From the NCBI RefSeq assembly GCF_944325745.1, contig NZ_CALVBG010000004.1, forward strand, positions 1 through 41,221: 41,221 bases of DNA. The letters are read 5' to 3'. Positions 14,209-22,104 of this stretch are shown one piece after another. Each line of letters starts with the position of its first letter. The stretch's first letter is position 1. The notes under the pieces are model-generated. The model saw only the letters and a list, made by a program, of their open reading frames with translations, ran no database searches and was not told where the DNA came from. Both the position numbers and the translations under genes were made by a program. Source of the stretch: an uncultured Faecalicoccus sp. Its GTDB lineage: Bacteria > Bacillota_I > Bacilli_A > Erysipelotrichales > Erysipelotrichaceae.

Positions 14209-15417
14209 ATGCCCGCAAAGAAAACGCAGACAAAAAGTACGACGGAAAAGAAAGGAACAAAGACCGTTGAAGAAACTAAGAAAACAAAGACGACAGCAAC
14301 GAAAGCTGCGAAAACAACAACGTCGAGTTCAAAAACAACAACGAAAGCTAAAAAGACAAGTCCGAAGACAGAGACTCTCAAAAATACTAAAGCTAGCGTG
14401 GAAACTAAGGCCGAAAAAACAGCTGTAGAAAAGAAAAAACCAGCAGCGAAAAAGACAACGGCCGAGAAGGCCCCCGCTAAAAAAACAGTCGAAAAGAAAA
14501 CGGCAGCAAAAAAGACAACGACCAAGAAGACGGCTGTAAAGAAAACAACAGCGAAGAAACCGGTTGAAAAAAAGACTGTGACAAAGACCAAGAAAGCCGA
14601 TAAAGTGGCTCAATATGAACAGTTCTCATTGGATACATGCATCGATATGGCTCGTGCCATGGGAATTGATATGGGATACGATCAATATGCTTCCATGCTT
14701 TTGGAAGAAGTAGACGAAAAGAAGATTGCCAAATCGATCTTGAATACTTACCAGCTGAATGCCAAAAGCTATAGCTTTGATGAAGATGGATATGATGTCG
14801 ATCTCATTCCGGTTCTGGTAACGAAAATCGCAGCTACTGTAGATATCAAAGCCAGCGATTTTGCCTTGATGAAAAATGAGATCCAAAAACATGCGCAGTA
14901 TGAGATCTTAGCGGATGGATTGGCCAATAATGATGAATACAACGCTGATTTCGATCTGGTGAAACGCTTATTGATGATCGCTCAGCGCAAAGGCTTCACA
15001 ACGATGGAACAGCTGGCGGGTGTTGTCAAAGAAGATGCAACTGCCATGATTGGGAAATTCATGGATGTCGCCTATACAGTTTTGAAAAACTGGCAATATG
15101 ACGATGTCAAATATTATGAAAACTTCCTCTATGCCTTGTTGAGCCAGTTCGAGGATCTGTATCAAATCTATGAGATGCGTGCCATGATGGACATTGCGGA
15201 TCTGTATATCGAACATGGAGATTATGGATTAGGGGATGCCAATTATGGATACATCCTTCGTGAAAATGAGATCAAAGACATGATCTATTATCGTTATGCG
15301 AATGCGTATAAAGACATTGATCGTGAAAAATCTCGTGCCATCTGTAATGAAGCGTTGCAGTATGTCGATGGTCGATATACTTATTATCCACAGATCATAG
15401 AATTATTGGAGAACTAA
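14209..15417 (+). CDS. Protein with histone H1-like basic tail and unknown helical C-terminal domain
   Basis: A 402-aa protein in two parts. Residues 1-133 consist almost only of Lys, Thr, Ala, Glu, Val, Ser and Pro, in repeats such as KKTAAKKTTTKKTAVKKTTA and KKPAAKKTT. This is the composition and repeat style of the disordered tails of eukaryotic linker histone H1 and the bacterial H1-like proteins (Hc2, HctB, AlgP types). Residues 134-402 are an acidic, Tyr/Asp-rich, mainly helical domain (DYGLGDANYGYILRENEIKD, YYRYANAYKD) that I do not recognise; the spacing of Tyr and Ala loosely recalls TPR-type helices. DNA or teichoic-acid binding by the tail is inference. It has a strong ribosome-binding site and its own terminator overlapping the stop. 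Confidence 0.88.
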   Translation: MPAKKTQTKSTTEKKGTKTVEETKKTKTTATKAAKTTTSSSKTTTKAKKTSPKTETLKNTKASVETKAEKTAVEKKKPAAKKTTAEKAPAKKTVEKKTAAKKTTTKKTAVKKTTAKKPVEKKTVTKTKKADKVAQYEQFSLDTCIDMARAMGIDMGYDQYASMLLEEVDEKKIAKSILNTYQLNAKSYSFDEDGYDVDLIPVLVTKIAATVDIKASDFALMKNEIQKHAQYEILADGLANNDEYNADFDLVKRLLMIAQRKGFTTMEQLAGVVKEDATAMIGKFMDVAYTVLKNWQYDDVKYYENFLYALLSQFEDLYQIYEMRAMMDIADLYIEHGDYGLGDANYGYILRENEIKDMIYYRYANAYKDIDREKSRAICNEALQYVDGRYTYYPQIIELLEN

Positions 15418-15433
15418 GGTTCTCCTTTTTTTC
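15408..15433 (+). terminator. Terminator overlapping the stop of the H1-tailed gene
   Basis: GGAGAAC (15408-15414), loop TAAG, GTTCTCC (15419-15425), then T8. The TAA stop is the start of the loop. Confidence 0.92.
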
Positions 15434-15489
15434 TTGATTTCTTGAGAAAGCTTGGTATCATATATAAGAAATCAAGCGAGGTGTATTAC

Positions 15490-15747
15490 ATGGCTACTCA
15501 GTCAAAGATCCCGGAATGGATCTTACAGTGTCTGGATCAATACGGAAACTGTGCATGCGGACGAGCAATCACAAAGAAATTAGGAAAGGATAAGCTTTTA
15601 GAAGAATTAGAAGCTTTAGGATATCCTTGTACTTTAGAGATCTTGGCCGATCAAAAAGAAAAAGCAGCCTATCCTAAGGATGGGACGTATATCCTGACCA
15701 TGAAAACAGAAGACTATTATACAGAAGAAGACGATGAAGATTATTAA
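15490..15747 (+). CDS. Small acidic protein, unknown function
   Basis: An 85-aa protein I do not recognise. The start at 15490 is preceded by GCGAGGTG; an in-frame TTG at 15442 would include the likely promoter. The first half has two helices and a Cys-Ala-Cys-Gly motif (NCACGRAITKKLGKDKLLEE), the middle is strand-like (TYILTMKTEDYY), and the end is a strongly acidic tail (TEEDDEDY). It follows the Lys-rich H1-tailed gene on the same strand but has its own upstream region after a strong terminator. Its last codons form half of a terminator shared with icd. Confidence 0.75.
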   Translation: MATQSKIPEWILQCLDQYGNCACGRAITKKLGKDKLLEELEALGYPCTLEILADQKEKAAYPKDGTYILTMKTEDYYTEEDDEDY

Positions 15748-15760
15748 ACTTCATCGTCTT
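15728..15760. terminator. Bidirectional terminator overlapping both coding ends (85-aa gene and icd)
   Basis: AAGACGATGAAG (15728-15739) pairs perfectly with CTTCATCGTCTT (15749-15760) across a 9-nt loop. The left arm encodes the last residues of the 85-aa protein, and the right arm includes the icd stop. The two stop codons are 3 nt apart. Confidence 0.8.
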
Positions 15761-16755
15761 ATTTCTTGTAGAAGGGCATCGACAAATTCTTGGGTAGATA
15801 CTTGACCGCCCAAATCTGGGGTCAATGCCTGTTGTTTAGAGAAGACAGTATCTAAAGCGCTGCGGATCTTTTGGGCAGTTTTTGTTTGTCCGCAATCTTC
15901 CAACATCATGCAGCTGCTCAACAACAGCGCAGTCGGGTTGGCAATGCCTTTGCCGGCAATATCCGGAGCTGATCCATGGACAGCTTCATACATGGCATAG
16001 TCATCTCCTTTATTACAGCTGGGCAATAGACCTAAGCCGCCGATCAAACCGCTGGTCAGATCGCTGATGATATCCCCGTAAAGATTCGGCATGACCATGA
16101 CATCGAATTGTTGCGGATGCATCACCAGCTGCATGCAGGTGTTATCAACGATCAGATCGTTCGCCTGGATCTCGGGGTAATCCTTGGCGATTTCTCGGAA
16201 TATAGATAGAAATAAACCGTCGGTCTGTTTTAAAATGTTGGCTTTATGGACACAGGTGCATTTTTTGCGGCCATGCCGGCGGCAATATTCAAAGGCGGCA
16301 CGAATGATTCGTTGACTGGCTGTGCGTGTGATCTTTTTGATGGCAATCACGGTATCCTCATCGATTTTCTTTTCTTCTCCGATATAGAGATCTTCTGTAT
16401 TTTCGCGGAATGTCACGATATCGATGTCTTTAAAAAGCGTATCCAGACAGGGATTGGATTTGGCAGGGCGAATATTGGCCCAAAGATCAAATTGATTTCT
16501 TAATGTGACATTCAAAGAACGAAAGCCTTTGCCAATCGGAGTTGTGATAGGAGATTTTAATAAGATCTTGTTTCGGGTAAAGGAATCAAGACCTTCTTCC
16601 GGAATAAAGGATCCGGTTTTGTGGTATACGGCTTCGCCGACATCAAAGATCTCAAACTTAAGATCGGCTTTGGCTTCTTTTAAGATGGTCAAGACCGCAT
16701 CGGTGATTTCCGGTCCGATCCCGTCGCCGCGAAATACGGTAATTGTTTGTGTCAT
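15751..16755 (-). CDS. icd: Isocitrate dehydrogenase (NAD-type, short form)
   Basis: A 334-aa member of the isocitrate/isopropylmalate dehydrogenase family that oxidises isocitrate to 2-oxoglutarate. Visible motifs are FRGDGIGPEI (8-17), the substrate loop SLNVTLRNQFDLWANIRP with the Ser and Arg typical of isocitrate-specific enzymes, FRENTEDLYIGEE, VHKANILK, and MPNLYGDIISDLTSGLIGGLGL with AVHGSAPDIAGK. The context confirms the substrate: it follows citZ by 21 bp on the same strand and faces acn. The short length and DLWANIRP fit the NAD-dependent clade rather than E. coli-type NADP enzyme; cofactor choice is inference. GGAAGGAAAT precedes the ATG. Confidence 0.93.
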   Translation of the reverse strand: MTQTITVFRGDGIGPEITDAVLTILKEAKADLKFEIFDVGEAVYHKTGSFIPEEGLDSFTRNKILLKSPITTPIGKGFRSLNVTLRNQFDLWANIRPAKSNPCLDTLFKDIDIVTFRENTEDLYIGEEKKIDEDTVIAIKKITRTASQRIIRAAFEYCRRHGRKKCTCVHKANILKQTDGLFLSIFREIAKDYPEIQANDLIVDNTCMQLVMHPQQFDVMVMPNLYGDIISDLTSGLIGGLGLLPSCNKGDDYAMYEAVHGSAPDIAGKGIANPTALLLSSCMMLEDCGQTKTAQKIRSALDTVFSKQQALTPDLGGQVSTQEFVDALLQEIRR

Positions 16756-16776
16756 TTTATTATTTCCTTCCTTTCT

Positions 16777-18036
16777 TTATTCATCGCCTACATAGACATT
16801 GGCAGGTCGAATCAGTTTACGATTGTTTTGACGGTTTTCCAAATGATGGGCCACCCATCCGGATGTTCGTGCCATTCCAAATAATGGGGTAAATAAGCTG
16901 TCTTCAATTCCTAATAAAGAGTAGGCAAATCCGGAATAGAAATCGACATTGGCGCAAGTTTCAATATGTTTGAGCTTGCGCATTTGATATAAGGAGGCTT
17001 TTTCAAAAGCTTCCAAGGTGTGGAATTCATCCATCTTGTCTTTTTCTCGGGCAAGACTTTTGCAGGCGGTTTTGATCAGCTGACAGCGCGGATCGCTTTT
17101 TGTATAGATCGCATGCCCGATGCCGTAGATCAAGCCGGCGTGATCAAAGAAGTCTTTTTCCAAGAGTCGCTTGGCAATATTTCGTAAGATCTTTTCATCG
17201 GTCGTGGTGCCGTATTCATCAAAGATCGCTTGAAACATGGCACTGGTCTTGATGTTGGCGCCGCCGTGGCGAGGGCCTTTTAAGGAGCCTAAAGCGGCAC
17301 TGATGCAAGAATAGATGTCAGTCCCGGTACTGGACATGACCACATTGGTAAAAGTGGAATTGTTCCCGCCGCCGTGATCGGCGTGAAGCATAAACAAGAG
17401 ATCCAAGATCGAGGCCTCCAGATCGGTATAGTGGGTATTGCCGCGGATGATGCATAGGACATTTTCGGCAATTCCTTTATCCGGCAAAGGGTATTTTTCG
17501 ATCTTTTCCTTTTTATAATGACTCAGCATGAACAAGGGCATACTGGCCAAGATATAGATTCCTTTCAACATGCGCTGTTCTAAAGTATCGCTGTCAGGAT
17601 CTTTGTCATCGCCGTAAAGCTTTAAAACCTCGATCTGGATCGCATTTAAAAGATTCGAAGTTTGATAGTGGATATCGACTTGACTAGCATCGGCTGTTTT
17701 AATGAGTTCTTTGTGAAAATCTAACAGCTGACGATGCGTAGGCAATTTCCCGAAGATCAATAAAAATGCGGTCATTTCAAACCCGAGATTTTCCTGGGTT
17801 CGGCGTTGGGCAAGTTCTTCGATATCATAGCCGCGATACACCAGGCGGCCTTGAATGTGGTTCTTTTTGCCGTGTTCAACTTTATAACCGACGACATCAC
17901 TGATCTTGGTCAGACCCACTTTCACACCAGTTCCGTTTTCATTTCGCAAACCGGCCTTGACGTGATAGATCCCATAAAGGGAAGGGTCGATCCGATTGAT
18001 GGTTTCGTTTTCTAGATAGATCTCTTTCAGATTCAT
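16777..18036 (-). CDS. citZ: Citrate synthase
   Basis: A 419-aa citrate synthase condensing acetyl-CoA and oxaloacetate. Visible are RLVYRGYDIEELA near residue 65, the active-site histidine in LHADHGGGNNSTFTN, the downstream histidine in GSLKGPRHGGANIKT, and the C-terminal region with VDFYSGFAYSLLGI and LFGMARTSGWVAHHLE. The N-terminal arm is longer than in the smallest bacterial forms. It is the first gene of a citZ-icd operon and diverges from acn. Together the three make only the oxidative branch to 2-oxoglutarate, typical for glutamate supply in organisms without a full cycle. GAAAGGAAA precedes the start; a phased operator array lies upstream. Confidence 0.95.
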   Translation of the reverse strand: MNLKEIYLENETINRIDPSLYGIYHVKAGLRNENGTGVKVGLTKISDVVGYKVEHGKKNHIQGRLVYRGYDIEELAQRRTQENLGFEMTAFLLIFGKLPTHRQLLDFHKELIKTADASQVDIHYQTSNLLNAIQIEVLKLYGDDKDPDSDTLEQRMLKGIYILASMPLFMLSHYKKEKIEKYPLPDKGIAENVLCIIRGNTHYTDLEASILDLLFMLHADHGGGNNSTFTNVVMSSTGTDIYSCISAALGSLKGPRHGGANIKTSAMFQAIFDEYGTTTDEKILRNIAKRLLEKDFFDHAGLIYGIGHAIYTKSDPRCQLIKTACKSLAREKDKMDEFHTLEAFEKASLYQMRKLKHIETCANVDFYSGFAYSLLGIEDSLFTPLFGMARTSGWVAHHLENRQNNRKLIRPANVYVGDE

Positions 18037-18049
18037 CGTTTCAATTTCC

Positions 18050-18108
18050 TTTCATTGATTTTCATATTATATCATAATCTTTCATTTATTTTCATTTTTT
18101 GATATAAT
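18050..18108. promoter_or_regulatory. Divergent citZ/acn promoters with five 10-bp-phased TTTCAT repeats
   Basis: The hexamer TTTCAT occurs at 18050, 18060, 18080 and 18090, with TATCAT at 18070, giving five sites at an exact 10-bp period. The citZ -10 (TATAAT on the minus strand, 18071-18066) lies within the array and the acn -10 (TATAAT, 18103-18108) just beyond it. A regulator bound along one face of the helix would cover both promoters. The array also appears as two 17-bp direct repeats (18049-18065 and 18079-18095) with one mismatch. Confidence 0.75.
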
Positions 18109-18132
18109 AAGCGGCATGAAGGAGAAACAACT

Positions 18133-20052
18133 ATGGAAAATCTAACGCAGAAGATCTTAAAAGCGCATCTTATCCGGGGAGAAATGATGGCGGGAGAACC
18201 CATCGAGATTCGTATTGACCAGACCCTGACCCAAGATGCGACAGGAACCATGGCTTATATGCAGTTTGAAGCGATGGGGCTGCCTTGTGTCAAAACGGAA
18301 CTATCCGTAAGCTATGTTGATCACAATACATTACAAAGCGGGTATATGAATGCAGATGATCATGCCTACCTGCAAAGTGTCGCTTCCAAGTATGGAATCG
18401 TCTTTTCAAAACCGGGCAACGGGATTTGTCACCAGGTACATCTGGAACGGTTTGCGAAACCGGGAAAGACATTAATCGGGAGTGATTCTCATACACCGAC
18501 CAGTTCGGCTATGGGATGTTTAGCGATTGGGGCAGGCGGTTTGGATGTGGCCAAGGCTATGGCGGGGTATCCTTATCGTCTGACGATGCCCAAGGTGGTC
18601 GAAGTACGTTTGACGGGATCTTTATCGCATGGTGTTTCCAGTAAAGATATCATCCTTGAGCTGTTGCGAAGACTATCGGTCAAAGGCGGTGTCGGGAAAG
18701 TCTTTGAGTATACCGGGGATGCCTTAAAGACTCTAAGTGTGTATCAAAGAGCGACCATTACGAATATGGGGGCTGAATTAGGTGCGACGACCTCGATCTT
18801 TCCCAGCGATGAACGGACCAAGGAATTCTTGGAAAAACAAGGAAGACCTCAGGATTACTGTCCTATGCAGGCCGATCCGCAAGCTGTCTATGATGAAACC
18901 ATTGAAATTGATCTGAGTCAGCTGAAACCGATGGCGGCGTGTCCGAATTCTCCGGATGCGATCCAAGCGATCGAAACGTTGGCCGGGACGAAAGTGGATC
19001 AGGTGGCGATTGGATCATGCACCAATTCTGGTTATGAAGATTTGATGAAAGCTGCCATGATCTTAAAAGGGAAAAAAGTAGCTCCTCATGTTTCTTTGGT
19101 GATCTCGCCAGGTTCTCGTCAGGTGCTCTTGAAACTGATTCAAAGCGGGGCTTTGCAGATTTTTATCCAGGCCGGGGCCAGGATCTTGGAATGTACTTGC
19201 GGCCCTTGCATCGGGATGGGGCAAAGTCCGAAGACCGACGGTGTTTCGATTCGTACCTTCAACCGTAATTTCTATGGACGATCAGGGACTTTGTCCGCTA
19301 AAGTTTATTTGGCTTCTCCGGAAGTCGCGGCTGCCAGTGCGATCCATGGCGTGTTCACGGATCCTTCGTCGATTGTCTATGAAGATGACTTTGTGCCTGA
19401 ACCGCAGATCATCGATGACGGCATGATCTTGTATCCCAGTGATGATTCGGAAAATGTAGAGATCATTCGCGGACCCAATATCAAACCGATCCCACAAAAT
19501 ACGCCAATGCCTTCTTCTCTGCATAAGAAAGTCGTGATCAAGCTGGGCGATAATATTACGACCGATCATATTGCGCCTGCCGGAGCCGAGGTCTTGCCTT
19601 ATCGTTCGAACATCGAGAAATTGTCGACTTTCGTCTTTAAAAACAACAAGCCTGATTTCTATGATGTTTGTCAGGCAAACCATGGCGGAATCATTGTGGC
19701 CGGTGAAAATTACGGCCAGGGCTCCAGTCGGGAACATGCGGCTTTGGCACCGATGTATTTGGGGATCAAAGCGGTTCTATGCAAGTCGTTTGCACGGATC
19801 CATAAAGCCAATCTGATCAATTTTGGGATCTTGCCTTTGACTTTTGAAGATCCGGATGATTATGACAAGATCCAGGAAATGGATACTTTGGAACTTTCCC
19901 ATTTGGAGAATTTATATAAGGATCGAACTGTTGTGGTCTATGATCAAACGTCGGGTCAAAAGATCCGGTGCCGTGTGGAATGTACCGATGCGGATCTTGA
20001 TTTGATCATGGCTGGCGGGGCCTTAAATTATATTCGTCAAAATGCTTCCTAA
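18133..20052 (+). CDS. acn: Aconitate hydratase (short, Aquifex-type)
   Basis: A 639-aa [4Fe-4S] aconitase, shorter than the roughly 900-residue AcnA and close to the Aquifex-type family. It interconverts citrate and isocitrate. Visible are GSDSHTPTSSAMGCLAIGAG, the first cluster cysteine in IGSCTNSGYED, the Cys pair in ECTCGPCIGMG, NRNFYGRSG, and the C-terminal swivel domain with DNITTDHIAPAG, GENYGQGSSREHAA and KSFARIHKANLINFG. The start has AAGGAG upstream. It diverges from citZ-icd under a shared operator array, completing the citrate to 2-oxoglutarate branch. Confidence 0.95.
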   Translation: MENLTQKILKAHLIRGEMMAGEPIEIRIDQTLTQDATGTMAYMQFEAMGLPCVKTELSVSYVDHNTLQSGYMNADDHAYLQSVASKYGIVFSKPGNGICHQVHLERFAKPGKTLIGSDSHTPTSSAMGCLAIGAGGLDVAKAMAGYPYRLTMPKVVEVRLTGSLSHGVSSKDIILELLRRLSVKGGVGKVFEYTGDALKTLSVYQRATITNMGAELGATTSIFPSDERTKEFLEKQGRPQDYCPMQADPQAVYDETIEIDLSQLKPMAACPNSPDAIQAIETLAGTKVDQVAIGSCTNSGYEDLMKAAMILKGKKVAPHVSLVISPGSRQVLLKLIQSGALQIFIQAGARILECTCGPCIGMGQSPKTDGVSIRTFNRNFYGRSGTLSAKVYLASPEVAAASAIHGVFTDPSSIVYEDDFVPEPQIIDDGMILYPSDDSENVEIIRGPNIKPIPQNTPMPSSLHKKVVIKLGDNITTDHIAPAGAEVLPYRSNIEKLSTFVFKNNKPDFYDVCQANHGGIIVAGENYGQGSSREHAALAPMYLGIKAVLCKSFARIHKANLINFGILPLTFEDPDDYDKIQEMDTLELSHLENLYKDRTVVVYDQTSGQKIRCRVECTDADLDLIMAGGALNYIRQNAS

Positions 20053-20068
20053 CTAGGGAAGCTTTTTT
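20044..20068 (+). terminator. Terminator overlapping the acn stop
   Basis: GCTTCC (20044-20049) pairs with GGAAGC (20057-20062), followed by a T-run. The TAA stop is in the loop. Confidence 0.88.
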
Positions 20069-20106
20069 GTACAAAAAACCCATTAAAAAGTGTAACAGGA
20101 TAGTCG

Positions 20107-20133
20107 TCAAAGCGCTTTCAGAAAAGGTATAAT
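20107..20133 (+). promoter_or_regulatory. nagA promoter with overlapping cre box
   Basis: TCAAAGCGCTTTCA (20107-20120) matches the CcpA operator consensus at 13 of 14 positions when read on the minus strand. It lies directly upstream of TATAAT (20128-20133), covering the -35 and spacer, a position where CcpA would block RNA polymerase. This predicts glucose repression of nagA. Confidence 0.8.
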
Positions 20134-20160
20134 AGTACTGAAGAAAAGAGGTAATGAATC

Positions 20161-21300
20161 ATGATCTTACAAAGTACAAGAGTCTGGGTCCTGAATAATT
20201 GGCTAGAGGCCCAGATCGAGATTAAAGAGGGAAAGATCCAGGAGATCTATCCGTATGGGACAAAACCGGTCGATAAGGATTATGGCGACAAACGAATCGT
20301 TCCAGGATTTATCGATGTGCATACGCACGGAGCCTATGGTTTTGATACCAACGATGCAGAAGAAGAAGGCTTGCGGAATTGGATGAAGAATATCGTTAAG
20401 GAAGGGGTCACCGGAATTCTTCCAACGACGATCACACAGAGCGAAGAAGTATTGACCAACGCGGTTAAAAATGTCGCAAAAGTGGTTCGCGATGGCTATG
20501 AAGGAGCTGAGATCTTAGGAATCCATTTTGAAGGACCTTATCTGGATCAAGTTTATAAGGGAGCCCAGCCGGAACAATATTGTGTAAAACCGGACGTGGA
20601 ACAATTCCAGCGCTACTACGAAGCCAGCGATCATTTGATCAAAGTGGTGACGATGGCTTGTGAACATGACGAAGGATATGCTTTGACGCGTTTCTGTGTC
20701 GATCATGATATCGTCGTCAGTCAGGGACATTCGGGAGCTACTTATGATCAGGCACGCATGGCTATCGCTCATGGTGCCAAGAGTATGACCCATGTCTACA
20801 ATGGTATGACAAAATTCCATCATCGTGATCCGGGATTGGTAGGTGCTGCTTTCCGTTTTAGAGATGTCTATGGAGAGATCATTTGTGATGGCAACCACTC
20901 TACTTACGATGCGTTGAATGATTACTTCACGGCCAAAGGACCGAATTACTCCGTGATGATCACCGATTCTTTGATGGTCAAGGGATTGCCGGCAGGAACC
21001 AAAACATTGTTCGGCGGAAATGAAATCGAATTGTATGAAGATGGAAGTGCCCACTTGACCGATACCAAAGGATTGGCCGGTTCCACACTGAATGTCAATA
21101 AAGGATTGCAGATCTTGGTGGAAAAAGCTTTGGTTCCTTGGCAGACAGCAATCAACTCTTGTACGATCAACCCGGCTCGCATGATTGGGGTCGATGATCG
21201 TAAAGGAAGCATCCAGACCGGAAAAGATGCCGACCTTGTCGTATTGAATGATGACTATAGTGTAGAAATGACATACACAAAAGGAAAAGAAGCTTTTTAG
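20161..21300 (+). CDS. nagA: N-acetylglucosamine-6-phosphate deacetylase
   Basis: A 379-aa amidohydrolase of normal length that removes acetate from GlcNAc-6-phosphate, supplying NagB. Metal and substrate motifs are visible: IDVHTHGAYGFDT, the metal-binding Glu in IHFEGPYLD, VSQGHSGATYDQ, MTHVYNGMTKFHHR, CDGNHSTYD, and the catalytic Asp in ITDSLMVKG. The C-terminal SIQTGKDADLVVLNDD is the usual beta-sandwich end. The start has AAGAGGT upstream. It stands alone between acn and the transaldolase and carries a strong cre box over its promoter. Confidence 0.96.
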   Translation: MILQSTRVWVLNNWLEAQIEIKEGKIQEIYPYGTKPVDKDYGDKRIVPGFIDVHTHGAYGFDTNDAEEEGLRNWMKNIVKEGVTGILPTTITQSEEVLTNAVKNVAKVVRDGYEGAEILGIHFEGPYLDQVYKGAQPEQYCVKPDVEQFQRYYEASDHLIKVVTMACEHDEGYALTRFCVDHDIVVSQGHSGATYDQARMAIAHGAKSMTHVYNGMTKFHHRDPGLVGAAFRFRDVYGEIICDGNHSTYDALNDYFTAKGPNYSVMITDSLMVKGLPAGTKTLFGGNEIELYEDGSAHLTDTKGLAGSTLNVNKGLQILVEKALVPWQTAINSCTINPARMIGVDDRKGSIQTGKDADLVVLNDDYSVEMTYTKGKEAF

Positions 21301-21315
21301 ATTACGTATCAAAGC

Positions 21316-21340
21316 AGGCCGATAGAACGTCGGCCTTTTT
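21316..21340 (+). terminator. Terminator of nagA
   Basis: AGGCCGA (21316-21322) pairs with TCGGCCT (21330-21336), followed by TTTT. Confidence 0.88.
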
Positions 21341-21346
21341 CTTTCC

Positions 21347-21401
21347 AAACAATAAAAAACAATAAAAAACAATAGACAATCAGCGATAAGTCTGCTATAT
21401 T
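21347..21401 (+). promoter_or_regulatory. Transaldolase promoter with upstream 10-bp A-tract repeats
   Basis: TAGACA (21373-21378), 17-bp spacer, TATATT (21396-21401) with TGC just before it. Upstream, AAACAATA occurs three times at an exact 10-bp period (21347, 21357, 21367), the last overlapping the -35. Phased A-tracts here would bend DNA or act as an UP element. Confidence 0.7.
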
Positions 21402-21426
21402 GAAGATGCTTAGGAGGAATTTAAAC

Positions 21427-22104
21427 ATGGAATTGATTATCGATTCAGCTGACATTCAAAAAATCAAGAAATTAAATGAACTTTGTACTGTAACAGGAGT
21501 GACGACCAATCCTTCGATCTTGACGAAATCGGGGCGTGAAGCGATGGATGTGATCCAGGATCTGCTCGCCTTATTAAGCGATGATCAAAAACTGTTCATT
21601 CAGGTCGTAAAAACAGATTATGAAGGAATCATGGAAGAAGCTGAGAAAATTTCCGCATTGCGTCCAAAAAACATGTATGTAAAGATCCCGGTCACCCATG
21701 ATGGTTTAAAGGCAATCAAGGAATGTAAAAAGCGCGGTATCCGTACATTGGCTACGGCGATCTATTCCGCGGAACAAGGATTCTTGGCAGCCTGCAATGG
21801 AGCCGATTACTTGGCCCCTTATGTAAACCGGATGTGTAACTATGGTGACGGGGTACAGACAACGAAAGATCTGATTGAAATGTTGAAGATCAACGAATTG
21901 CCGACCAAGGTCGTTGCGGCCAGCTTTAAAAGCACTTATCAAGTTCATGAATTGATCAAAGCAGGAATTCAAGCGGTAACGGTACCATGTGATGTCTTGT
22001 TCAATATGATCGACCATCCGGCAACAACGATCGCGGTTGGTGAATTTACCATGGATTGGCAAAAAGCTTACCAGCGTAAACAATTGTTCCCAGAGGCAGA
22101 ATAA
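21427..22104 (+). CDS. Transaldolase-like / fructose-6-phosphate aldolase (FSA/TalC family)
   Basis: A 225-aa class I aldolase of the short transaldolase subfamily. The family signature VTGVTTNPSIL is at residues about 17-27, the Schiff-base lysine is in MYVKIPVT, and ATAIYSAEQGFLAACNGADY and APYVNRMCNYGDG follow. Members are either transaldolases of the pentose phosphate pathway or fructose-6-phosphate aldolases, and the sequence alone does not settle which. The ATG at 21427 has TAGGAGGAA upstream; an earlier in-frame ATG at 21400 overlaps the -10. The position after nagA suggests sugar-phosphate metabolism, but the gene has its own strong promoter. Confidence 0.92.
   Translation: MELIIDSADIQKIKKLNELCTVTGVTTNPSILTKSGREAMDVIQDLLALLSDDQKLFIQVVKTDYEGIMEEAEKISALRPKNMYVKIPVTHDGLKAIKECKKRGIRTLATAIYSAEQGFLAACNGADYLAPYVNRMCNYGDGVQTTKDLIEMLKINELPTKVVAASFKSTYQVHELIKAGIQAVTVPCDVLFNMIDHPATTIAVGEFTMDWQKAYQRKQLFPEAE

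Noticed and set aside
14181-14591. 136-aa minus-strand reading frame rich in Val, Phe and Ala opposite the start of the H1-tailed gene
   Set aside because: It is the antisense image of the Lys/Thr/Ala codon repeats (AAG/ACA read backwards as CTT/TGT) and has no ribosome-binding site; the plus-strand gene has a promoter and AAGGAGG.
20515-21372. 285-aa open frame antisense to nagA
   Set aside because: It has no ribosome-binding site and unusual His/Ile/Ser composition, and lies fully opposite a well-supported enzyme gene; it also crosses the nagA terminator.
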